Assembly: GCA_016789485.1 (NCBI GenBank) | Contig: JAEURE010000054.1 | Span: 1 to 11,498, forward strand | Reading direction: 5' to 3' | Source: Anaerolineales bacterium | GTDB lineage: Bacteria > Chloroflexota > Anaerolineae > Anaerolineales > Villigracilaceae | Length of the DNA: 11,498 bases | Shown here: positions 1 through 5,812 of the stretch, one piece after another | How the letters are laid out: every line of letters begins with the position of its first letter | How positions within the stretch are numbered: position 1 is the stretch's first letter | Made by a program: the position numbers and the translations under genes | The notes under the pieces: generated by a model | What the model was told of the DNA's origin: nothing | Seen by the model: only the letters and a program-made list of their open reading frames with translations | Database searches by the model: none

Positions 1-947
1 TACGTGCCATTCTTGACGAATATGACGGTGATCGGATGCTCGTCGGCGAAGACGATAACATTGATTACATGGGAAATGGCAGGGATGAATTGCATCTTGT
101 CTTCAATTTCCCGTTGATGAGAACTGAAAAACTTACACCCGAACATATTCGAAAAAATCAAACCGAAAGGCTGTCCAGCCTGCAGGCTTTATCGGCAGAA
201 AAGGGCTGGCCCTGCAACACGCTGGGCAATCACGATTGTTCCCGCATCTATACCCGCTTTGGTAGTAAACTGCACGGGCCTGAACTCGCTCGATTGCACG
301 CCGCTCTTGTCTTAACCTTGAAAGGCACACCATTCCTCTACAACGGTGAAGAGATCGGCATGACAGATCACCAGCTAACTGAGATTTCGCAGGTGAAAGA
401 TACGATGGGCACCTGGTATTACCATACCATCGTTACAGAAATGGGAGTTCATCCCGATGAAGCGATGGTGCGTACCGCCGAAATGACGCGTGACAAAAAC
501 CGCACACCCATGCAATGGTCCAACAGCCCGAATGCGGGTTTCTCTCCCAAGGATGTAAGTACCTGGCTGCCAATTAACCAAAACTTCAAAGAAGGGATCA
601 ACGTCCACGACCAGGAAAAGAATCCAAGCTCCCTGCTTAATTACTATAAACACCTGCTGCGAATTCGCAAAGTGTCTTCTGCCTTGAAAGAGGGGGAATA
701 TATCCCCTTACAAAATACTACAAACGAATATTTTGCCTTCCTGCGTCAATCGGCTGAACAGGCAGTTTTAGTCGTATTGAATTTTTCTGAGGACACACTC
801 GAAATGGACTTCTCCGATGTGAACGAAGTCAAGGATGCGAAGTTGAAACCCATCTTCTCCAGTGCGGAAAGAAGAAATGGTGAGACCACGCCAAAGTTCA
901 AGGTCAGCCCGTTCGAAGCGTTCATTGCGGAAGTGATTCGTGAGTGA
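1..947 (+). CDS. GH13 alpha-glucosidase (5'-truncated by window)
   Basis: This is the C-terminal part of a glycoside hydrolase family 13 enzyme, probably an alpha-glucosidase or oligo-1,6-glucosidase that releases glucose from alpha-glucosides in the cytoplasm. The frame is open from base 3, upstream of the first ATG at 36, so the gene begins outside the window and 36 is not its start. Visible family signatures are conserved region III with the general acid/base Glu (MLVGED, Glu codon 48-50) and region IV with the transition-state Asp (LGNHDCSR, NHD at 228-236). The segment RTPMQW is typical of alpha-glucosidases and trehalose-type GH13 members. A beta-sandwich C-domain follows. The nucleophile region II lies upstream and is not seen. 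No signal peptide can be judged. The 3' end overlaps the next gene by 8 nt, implying co-transcription. Exact substrate is uncertain (sucrose or trehalose-type relatives are possible). Confidence 0.9.
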   Translation, partial: RAILDEYDGDRMLVGEDDNIDYMGNGRDELHLVFNFPLMRTEKLTPEHIRKNQTERLSSLQALSAEKGWPCNTLGNHDCSRIYTRFGSKLHGPELARLHAALVLTLKGTPFLYNGEEIGMTDHQLTEISQVKDTMGTWYYHTIVTEMGVHPDEAMVRTAEMTRDKNRTPMQWSNSPNAGFSPKDVSTWLPINQNFKEGINVHDQEKNPSSLLNYYKHLLRIRKVSSALKEGEYIPLQNTTNEYFAFLRQSAEQAVLVVLNFSEDTLEMDFSDVNEVKDAKLKPIFSSAERRNGETTPKFKVSPFEAFIAEVIRE

Positions 948-1218
948 GAACAAGACCAATCCCAAAATGTTCGCCACGCTTTGCGGACGTGTCTACCGTG
1001 ATGCCGACCCAAAGTATTTCCCGTCCGCTGAGCATCGTGGACGCACTCTTCTCTTTTGCACGGGCGCTTGTCTGGGCGCCTTCCTCGCAGACCCTGATAT
1101 TTTCTGCAAAGTGCACCGTAATTCAGAGAAAACAATTTCAAGAGTGAAAACCGAAGCTCAAAGTTTTATTGGTAAGTGGAGAAAAGATGATCCTTCCGAG
1201 CAAGTCAATTCAGTATGA
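940..1218 (+). CDS. Small YHS/TRASH-like cysteine protein
   Basis: This 92-residue protein resembles YHS/TRASH-type metal-binding domains. It has Cys15 in CGRVY, then FCTGAC (Cys40, Cys44), an F-x2-DP-x2-F stretch and Cys56, which is the usual layout of a Cys-rich fold that binds a transition metal. The start chosen is GTG at 940, which has a GGAAG at 929-933 and gives translational coupling to the preceding gene (8-nt overlap). An alternative ATG at 967 would remove nine residues but has no clear ribosome binding site. It overlaps the FdhD start by 32 nt. The role is not established. Its place directly before FdhD suggests metal or sulfur handling, but this is only inference. The C-terminal 30 residues are polar and show no recognised domain. 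Confidence 0.72.
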   Translation: MSENKTNPKMFATLCGRVYRDADPKYFPSAEHRGRTLLFCTGACLGAFLADPDIFCKVHRNSEKTISRVKTEAQSFIGKWRKDDPSEQVNSV

Positions 1219-1960
1219 TAGATATGAATTCAAAAAATGGGAGCATTTCAAAGCTGAAACCATCGTTGAGACTCCTGTTTCGTTAACGGTGAACGGTCAG
1301 GTGTGGATTACGTTCATGTGCACGCCTATTCACCTGGAAGCCTTGTCTGTGGGGTTTCTTTTTAACGAAGGCGTCATCCAAGGTATGGATGAGGTGGCAG
1401 ACGCGCGCGTATGTGAGCACGGCGACAACGTGGATGTGTGGCTGAATCACGATGCGGAGCAGCCGACAAACTGGCGCAGAACATCAGGCTGTACAGGCGG
1501 CGTGACAGCTGTTGACTTGTTAGCAAAGCCAAATGTCAGTTTTGGAAAGAACAAGCTCAAGGTCATGCCAGAGGCGATTATGGATCTGGTAGAAAAGTTA
1601 TTTGAGTCGCAGGAACTTTATCGTGATACAGGCGGCGTGCATACATCCGCATTATGTGACGGTGAAAAAGTCTTGGTCGCCGCCGATGATATCGGCAGGC
1701 ATAACACCCTGGACAAGATCGCAGGGCTGTGTTTGATGAAAAACATCTGGCCCGAAAACCGCATCCTCATTACAACAGGACGCATCAGTTCTGAGATGCT
1801 TCAAAAAGCCGCTGCGCTCAACACACCGATCTTGATCTCGCGCACTTCCCCATCATCGCTTTCAATTGAAATGGCGGAACGATATGGAATTACGTTGATC
1901 GGCTATGCAAGAAAACACCGTTTCAATGTTTATTCGAACGCACAGAGAGTAGGTTTGTAA
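1187..1960 (+). CDS. fdhD: FdhD, formate dehydrogenase sulfurtransferase
   Basis: FdhD passes sulfur from a cysteine desulfurase (IscS in E. coli) to the molybdenum or tungsten bis-MGD cofactor and is needed for formate dehydrogenase activity. Family signatures seen are ETPVSLTVNG near the N-terminus, PIHLEALSVGFLFNEG, TGGVHTSAL, DDIGRHNTLDKI and TTGRISSEM. The length of 257 residues is normal. The loop that carries CxxC in E. coli reads SGCTGG here: Cys102 is kept but the second position is Gly105. ATG 1187 is preferred because GGAG at 1178-1181 lies 5 nt upstream; an in-frame TTG at 1169 would add six residues without a better signal. The gene overlaps the YHS-like gene and is followed by a terminator, so it ends its transcription unit. 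The cognate formate dehydrogenase is not clearly in the window, because the FdhA-like gene at 10239 lacks the Mo-ligand residue. Confidence 0.93.
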   Translation: MILPSKSIQYDRYEFKKWEHFKAETIVETPVSLTVNGQVWITFMCTPIHLEALSVGFLFNEGVIQGMDEVADARVCEHGDNVDVWLNHDAEQPTNWRRTSGCTGGVTAVDLLAKPNVSFGKNKLKVMPEAIMDLVEKLFESQELYRDTGGVHTSALCDGEKVLVAADDIGRHNTLDKIAGLCLMKNIWPENRILITTGRISSEMLQKAAALNTPILISRTSPSSLSIEMAERYGITLIGYARKHRFNVYSNAQRVGL

Positions 1961-1967
1961 GACAACC

Positions 1968-1994
1968 AAGCCGCTTCTAACGAAGCGGTTTTTT
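1968..1994 (+). terminator. Rho-independent terminator after fdhD
   Basis: A perfect 7-bp GC-rich stem (CCGCTTC at 1971-1977 and GAAGCGG at 1982-1988) encloses a TAAC loop. It is extended by A-T and G-T pairs and followed by six T at 1989-1994. It lies 10 nt after the fdhD stop and separates block 1 from the signalling cassette. Confidence 0.93.
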
Positions 1995-1995
1995 C

Positions 1996-2025
1996 TGTTA
2001 TACTTGATTGTGAAATTTGTCACGA
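1996..2025 (+). promoter_or_regulatory. Promoter with palindromic operator, signalling cassette
   Basis: An extended -10-like element TGTTATACT (TG at 1996-1997, TATACT at 1999-2004) begins right after the terminator T-run. Three bases later lies an interrupted palindrome TTGTGA-AATTTG-TCACGA (2008-2025), so the expected transcription start falls inside it. That position suits a repressor. No good -35 is visible, because that region is occupied by the terminator stem. The half-sites fit both the Rex consensus (TTGTGAAnnnnTTCACAA, allowing mismatches) and the CRP/FNR-type TGTGA-N6-TCACA. An almost identical site lies at 4683-4700. Which protein binds is inference. Confidence 0.6.
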
Positions 2026-2153
2026 AACAGACGGGACATACATCTCCGTAAAGCATGAGTAATGAAACTTACCAAAACAGATAAGGTAGAGAATAATTTA
2101 ATTGCAGTCTTATTAATGGCAACCATTGAAACACCGAAAGGAAATTTCTTTAT
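2026..2153 (+). other. Leader region with possible 31-codon ORF
   Basis: About 130 nt separate the putative operator from the first gene of the signalling cassette. The segment is AT-rich. It holds a possible small reading frame from ATG 2062 to TGA 2155-2157 (starts MKLTKTDKVENN), whose stop overlaps the ATG of the next gene in an ATGA arrangement. It has no convincing ribosome binding site and resembles nothing I recognise, so it may be fortuitous. No strong hairpin or known riboswitch is seen. Confidence 0.3.
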
Positions 2154-2513
2154 ATGAAGCTGATCGAGATCGTCAAATTAGTGGAAGGCACAATCCTCAC
2201 CCCTGAACTCAATTTTAATATCAACATCCATGGCGGATATGGCGCTGATTTAATGAGTGATGTACTGGCAGCCAGCCAGCCCAATGCGGCTTTATTGACC
2301 GGACTCACCAACCCGCAAGTGGTACGCACTGCCCAAATGGCAGATTTTCGAGCCATCATTTTTGTACGCGGCAAACAGCCGCAACGCGAGACACTCGAAC
2401 TTGCCAATCAGGAAAAAATGCCGCTGATCACCAGCCCGCTTGGAATGTTCGAATTATGCGGACGACTGCACAAAGCCGGCCTGCCAAGCTTTGAATCAAA
2501 TGCCTCCGAATAG
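2154..2513 (+). CDS. DRTGG-domain protein (first copy)
   Basis: This 119-residue stand-alone DRTGG-type domain protein has the diagnostic stretch GGYGADLMSDVLAA (residues 27-40), followed by alternating hydrophobic strands and helices (AALLTGL, AIIFVRGK, MPLITSPLGMFELCGRL). DRTGG domains occur in phosphotransacetylases and, between two CBS domains, in regulated family II pyrophosphatases, where the CBS-DRTGG unit binds adenine nucleotides. A small-molecule-sensing or adaptor role is therefore likely, but the ligand is unknown. AGGA at 2139-2142 is a rather distant ribosome binding site (11 nt). The 3' end overlaps the CBS/ATPase gene by 14 nt, so the two are probably translated together. A second copy lies at 3511. 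Confidence 0.82.
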   Translation: MKLIEIVKLVEGTILTPELNFNINIHGGYGADLMSDVLAASQPNAALLTGLTNPQVVRTAQMADFRAIIFVRGKQPQRETLELANQEKMPLITSPLGMFELCGRLHKAGLPSFESNASE

Positions 2514-3507
2514 AATTCGCACCGAGCAGGAAATTCATGGACGGCATGGTCGCCCCATCACAGACCAGGATGCCCATGAGATCAACCGCGTGGAGGAACT
2601 ATCCTACGATCTAAAAATCCACGAGGTGATGTCTAAGAATTTACATACAGCCAGTCCTGAGATCTCACTATCGGATGTGTTAAAAATATTACGCATCAAT
2701 CGGATTTCAGGAGTCCCTGTTGTTGAAGACGATAAACTGGTCGGCGTGATAAGTATTGAAGACATCGTGCGCGCAATGCAGAACAATGATTTGACGGAAA
2801 CCGTCGCGCAATACATGACCCGCGAACTTGTCACCGTTGCCAGCTACGACTCCATCGTTAAAGCCATGCAGACCTTTACCGAGAGACACGTGGGACGCCT
2901 GCCTGTGGTGAACGAAGAAAAAAAGCTGGTGGGAATGATCACCAAGGGTGACATCACCCGCGGTATCTTGGTGGCACTTCAAAAAGACTACAAAGAAGAA
3001 GAAGTGCGCCGCTACAGAGCCAGTCATCTTTTTGAAGACATTGTTTCCGATCGCACCACTCTTGTGTTGCGCTACAACATTAAATCCCAGAACTTCACAC
3101 ATGGCGGGACAGCCTCCAGCCATATCAAACGCGCCTTGCTGCGCCTTGGGGCGGATGCACAAATCGCCCGCCGCTGCGGCATCGCAGTGTACGAAGCTGA
3201 AATGAATCTCATCATCCACACTACACACGGCGGAATTCTAAAACTGGAAGTGGAGCCGCACCGCATTACGATGTCCACAACGGATGATGGGCCAGGCATT
3301 CCTGATGTGGAACAAGTCCTCCAGCCAGGTTATTCCACCGCCACCGATCAGGTCCGTGAAATGGGATTCGGCGCAGGCATGGGCCTGGTTAACATCAAAC
3401 GCTGTGTGGACAGCATGGATCTCGAATCAACTGTCGGCAAAGGCACCAAACTTGTCATGCGGATCCATATCCCAACCGAAAATTTAAGTGGACGTAAAGA
3501 GGAATAA
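2500..3507 (+). CDS. CBS-pair / GHKL ATPase (anti-sigma-kinase-like) protein
   Basis: The protein has 335 residues and two modules. Residues about 38-165 form a Bateman pair of CBS domains (IHEVMSKN..GVPVVEDDKLVGVIS, then YMTRELVTV..GRLPVVNEEKKLVGMIT), which usually bind AMP, ATP or S-adenosyl compounds. Residues about 200-330 form a GHKL ATPase of the RsbW/SpoIIAB serine-kinase type. Its N-box is around YEAEMNLIIH, its G1 box is DDGPGIPD (262-269) and its G2 box is GFGAGMGLVN (289-298). No phosphoacceptor-His (HisKA) domain and no membrane segment are visible, so it is probably a soluble nucleotide-regulated kinase or ATPase switch. No STAS target or sigma factor is in the window. ATG 2500 is chosen. 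An in-frame ATG at 2440 would add 20 residues that overlap the DRTGG gene heavily and do not belong to a domain. Confidence 0.85.
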   Translation: MPPNRIRTEQEIHGRHGRPITDQDAHEINRVEELSYDLKIHEVMSKNLHTASPEISLSDVLKILRINRISGVPVVEDDKLVGVISIEDIVRAMQNNDLTETVAQYMTRELVTVASYDSIVKAMQTFTERHVGRLPVVNEEKKLVGMITKGDITRGILVALQKDYKEEEVRRYRASHLFEDIVSDRTTLVLRYNIKSQNFTHGGTASSHIKRALLRLGADAQIARRCGIAVYEAEMNLIIHTTHGGILKLEVEPHRITMSTTDDGPGIPDVEQVLQPGYSTATDQVREMGFGAGMGLVNIKRCVDSMDLESTVGKGTKLVMRIHIPTENLSGRKEE

Positions 3508-3510
3508 ACC

Positions 3511-3852
3511 ATGAACCTTCAACAGATCATTGAACGCCTCGATCTCAAACTGCTAACTGATTCGCGCGATCTCACATCCATCCGCCCTGCAGGCGGATAC
3601 ACCTCTGATCTACTTTCCTGCGTGATGGCTGGAGCAAAAAGCAAATACATCTGGGTCACTTTGCAGGCGCATTTGAATATTGTCGCCGTTGCGGCTTTGC
3701 TGGACGTGGCAGCTGTCATCATCACCGAGAATGCACAGCCCGACTCGACCACGATCGCCAAAGCCAACGAACAGGGAGTTGTCCTGCTCTCAACTTCCAT
3801 GCCAAACTTTGAGGTGGATGGAAAACTCTGGGAAATGGGTTTTCGCAATTAA
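3511..3852 (+). CDS. DRTGG-domain protein (second copy)
   Basis: This 113-residue protein is a diverged paralogue of the product of the gene at 2154. It has the same N-terminal layout (MNLQQIIERLDLKLL) and the DRTGG signature AGGYTSDLLSCVMAGA (residues 27-42). These are followed by a Rossmann-like alternation (YIWVTLQAHLNIVAVAALLDVAAVIIT, then GVVLLSTSMPNFEVDGKL). It starts 3 nt after the CBS/ATPase gene with a good ribosome binding site (AGAGGA at 3498-3503). The two DRTGG proteins flank the kinase-like gene, which suggests a complex or alternative ligand-binding partners. No catalytic residues are recognised. The function is inferred only from the family and its neighbours. Confidence 0.82.
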   Translation: MNLQQIIERLDLKLLTDSRDLTSIRPAGGYTSDLLSCVMAGAKSKYIWVTLQAHLNIVAVAALLDVAAVIITENAQPDSTTIAKANEQGVVLLSTSMPNFEVDGKLWEMGFRN

Positions 3853-3864
3853 CACCGGCAGATC

Positions 3865-4617
3865 ATGAAAGAGTTTCGCGCCGACCTGCATGTCCACACA
3901 GTGCTTTCACCATGCGCTGAAGTGGAAATGATTCCACCGTTGATCGTGCAAGAAGCGCTCAAACACAAGATCGACATCATTGCCATCACAGATCATAACG
4001 CCAGCGCAAATGTGCCTGCGGTGCAAAAAGCAGCCCATGGAACTTCACTAAAAGTCCTGGCGGGCATGGAAGTGCAATCACGCGAGGAAGTACATCTCCT
4101 ATGTTTGTTTGAGAACTTAAACGAACTTGCCATCTGGCAGTCCGTCGTGGACAAGGCACTGCCTGAGATGCAAAACAATGCCGATCTCTTTGGCGAGCAA
4201 TATGTAGTGGATGAAAGCGGCGAATTAATTCACATCGAGCCGCGCATGCTGCTGACATCCGTTCATTTTTCGATTGACGAAATCTTCAAGCAAGTCAATG
4301 CCTTGGGAGGACTCGTCATCCCTGCGCATGTGAATCGAAGCAGTAACGGCCTCTTCCCTACCCTGGGCCTGCTCTCCGACGAATGGCCAATCCTCGCGCT
4401 GGAAATTTCCCGTCATCTCACGCCCGAAAAAGCAATTGATATCTTCCCCGCCATAAAAGGAATCCCCATTATCCAAAGCGGCGACGTTCATCAGCTCGAT
4501 CAGTTTTTAGGAACAACGATCTTCACACTGGCCACGCCCACAATCGAAGAGATCAGGATGGCATTCAAAGGGGAAAATGGGCGAAATGTTTACATTCAGC
4601 CGAAACAAATTGCCTGA
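3865..4617 (+). CDS. PHP-domain metallophosphoesterase
   Basis: This 250-residue protein has a complete PHP metal-binding set: DLHVHT (His9, His11), ITDHN (Asp43, His44), GMEVQSREEVHLL (Glu69, His77), PAHVNR (His155) and SGDVHQL (Asp207, His209). Such enzymes hydrolyse phosphoesters with two or three divalent metals; related small PHP proteins act on nucleotide phosphates or 5'-to-3' oligonucleotides. All ligand positions I can identify are intact, so it should be active. It starts 12 nt after the second DRTGG gene with only a weak ribosome binding site. Beside nucleotide-sensing (CBS) and kinase-like genes, a role in removing a nucleotide signal or a protein phosphate is plausible but unproven. 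It is the last gene of block 2; no terminator is visible after it, so read-through into block 3 is possible. Confidence 0.88.
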   Translation: MKEFRADLHVHTVLSPCAEVEMIPPLIVQEALKHKIDIIAITDHNASANVPAVQKAAHGTSLKVLAGMEVQSREEVHLLCLFENLNELAIWQSVVDKALPEMQNNADLFGEQYVVDESGELIHIEPRMLLTSVHFSIDEIFKQVNALGGLVIPAHVNRSSNGLFPTLGLLSDEWPILALEISRHLTPEKAIDIFPAIKGIPIIQSGDVHQLDQFLGTTIFTLATPTIEEIRMAFKGENGRNVYIQPKQIA

Positions 4618-4650
4618 CAACATACACCCATCGGCACGTGACATTGGTCA

Positions 4651-4700
4651 TTGACGATATAAAACAGTATGATAAACTATGTTTGTGAAAATTGTCACAA
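4651..4700 (+). promoter_or_regulatory. Promoter with TTGTGA-N6-TCACAA operator
   Basis: TTGACG at 4651-4656 and TAAACT at 4673-4678 (16-nt spacing) form a plausible sigma-70-type promoter. Four bases downstream is a perfect interrupted palindrome TTGTGA-AAATTG-TCACAA (4683-4700), overlapping the expected start site. It matches the CRP/FNR-type TGTGA-N6-TCACA exactly and differs by one base from the Rex consensus. The position downstream of -10 fits repression, and the NADH-linked genes that follow make the NADH-sensing repressor Rex the better guess. Its twin lies at 2008-2025. Confidence 0.68.
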
Positions 4701-4721
4701 TACTTATAAAAGGTATCCATT

Positions 4722-5234
4722 ATGACGCGATTGTTAAAAGAAATTTCCGCCAGCGACCCGCTCAGCATTGCGGAACAAAAATTAATCATTGATACGGCAA
4801 TTAAAGAGAATAAGGAACGCCCCGGCGCAGTAATGTTGGTGCTCAATGAAGTTCAAGGCAAAATCGGACATGTCTCCCCTCCCATGCAGGTCTACATTGC
4901 TCATAAATTGAATGTGCCGCTTGGTCAGGTGCATGGCGTTGTCACGTTTTACTCCTTCTTCAAAACGAAGCCGCGCGGTAAACACACCATCAAGTTTTGT
5001 TTAGGGACAGCCTGCTACGTAGCCGGCGTGCCGCAATTAATCGAAAAAGCCAAACAGATGCTGGATATCGATCTCGGAGAAACAACTCCTGATGGTGAGA
5101 TTACGTTGGAAGAATGCCGCTGCGTGGGAGCATGCAGCCAAGCCCCTGTTGTGGTTGTGGATGAAGAAGTTCAGGGAAAATTGAAACCGAATAAATTTCC
5201 GCAGGTGTTGAAGAAGGTGCAAAAACCGTCATGA
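4722..5234 (+). CDS. NuoE/HydC-like [2Fe-2S] subunit (first copy)
   Basis: This 170-residue thioredoxin-fold [2Fe-2S] protein of the NuoE (24 kDa)/HydC family is the small partner of an NADH-oxidising flavin subunit. The N-terminal helical part (GAVMLVLNEVQGKIGHVS) precedes VHGVVTFYSFFKTKPRGKH. The cluster ligands are Cys93 and Cys98 (CLGTAC) and Cys134 and Cys138 (CVGAC). Length and motifs are normal, with an extra Cys132. A ribosome binding site AAAAGG (4708-4713) sits 8 nt upstream, just behind the palindromic promoter, making this the first gene of block 3. Its stop overlaps the next start (ATGA). It probably pairs with the HydB-like protein encoded at 6206, as HydC does with HydB in bifurcating hydrogenases; the pairing is inferred from gene order. 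Confidence 0.93.
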   Translation: MTRLLKEISASDPLSIAEQKLIIDTAIKENKERPGAVMLVLNEVQGKIGHVSPPMQVYIAHKLNVPLGQVHGVVTFYSFFKTKPRGKHTIKFCLGTACYVAGVPQLIEKAKQMLDIDLGETTPDGEITLEECRCVGACSQAPVVVVDEEVQGKLKPNKFPQVLKKVQKPS

Positions 5235-5800
5235 GAGAGGTTGCGCTGCATCTGATGGATATTGCGGAGAACAGCGTCGCTGCTGAAGCGCGGAACGTTT
5301 GCATTGAAGTCCACGAAAATCTGCAAAGCGACTTGCTCAAAGTAATCATTACAGATGACGGGCGCGGCATGGACGCTGAAACTGCAAAACAGGTCCTGGA
5401 TCCATTCTATACCACGCGCACGACGCGCAAAGTAGGGCTGGGAATTCCGCTTTTGAAGCTGGCCGCGGAAATGTCTGAAGGTGGATTAAGTCTGGTCACA
5501 GAAGCAGGCAAAGGCGCAAGAATCGAGGCGCGCTTTCGTCACAGTCATATTGACCGCATGCCGCTTGGCGATCTGGCTTCCACGTTCCTGGCATTACTGG
5601 TTTCCCATCCAAAAATCCATTGGGTGTTCGATTACCGGACAACTGACAAGAACGGAAACGTCGATAATTTTGAATTCGACGACACTGAATTGAAAAAAGA
5701 ACTGGGTGAAGTTTCGATCACGGAACCCGAAATATTGAAGTTTGTTCGCGGACTCATCGAAGAAGGTATTCAAGCGACCGCTTTGCAAACAACTGTCTAA
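5231..5800 (+). CDS. Stand-alone GHKL-type ATPase
   Basis: This 189-residue protein carries a histidine-kinase-like ATP-binding domain in its first 110 residues. The N-box is LMDIAENSV (Asn14), the G1 box DDGRGMD (42-48), a DPFYTT stretch follows and the G2 box is KVGLGIPLL (from Lys67). It has no dimerisation/phosphoacceptor domain, no sensor domain and no membrane segment, so it is not a standard two-component kinase. The last 80 residues (after HSHIDRMPLGD) match no domain I recognise. It overlaps the NuoE gene by 4 nt and lies inside the electron-transfer operon. ATP-binding proteins of this kind are found next to HydABC-type hydrogenase genes in other anaerobes, to the best of my memory. 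A regulatory or assembly role is inferred. Confidence 0.85.
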   Translation: MREVALHLMDIAENSVAAEARNVCIEVHENLQSDLLKVIITDDGRGMDAETAKQVLDPFYTTRTTRKVGLGIPLLKLAAEMSEGGLSLVTEAGKGARIEARFRHSHIDRMPLGDLASTFLALLVSHPKIHWVFDYRTTDKNGNVDNFEFDDTELKKELGEVSITEPEILKFVRGLIEEGIQATALQTTV

Positions 5801-5812
5801 AAAGGAGAAAAC

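Noticed and set aside
746..1141. Reverse-strand open frames across the window
   Set aside because: They lie opposite well-recognised + strand genes, match no family and have no supporting start signals. They are treated as shadows.
1169..1186. TTG 1169 as fdhD start
   Set aside because: It adds six residues with no good ribosome binding site, while ATG 1187 has GGAG at 1178-1181.
2440..2499. ATG 2440 as start of the CBS/ATPase gene
   Set aside because: The extra 20 residues overlap the DRTGG coding sequence and look like frame-shadow, with no domain content. ATG 2500 is more economical.
4618..4721. Terminator between the PHP gene and the first nuoE-like gene
   Set aside because: No GC-rich hairpin with a T-run is present. 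The gap holds the promoter and palindrome instead, so read-through remains possible.
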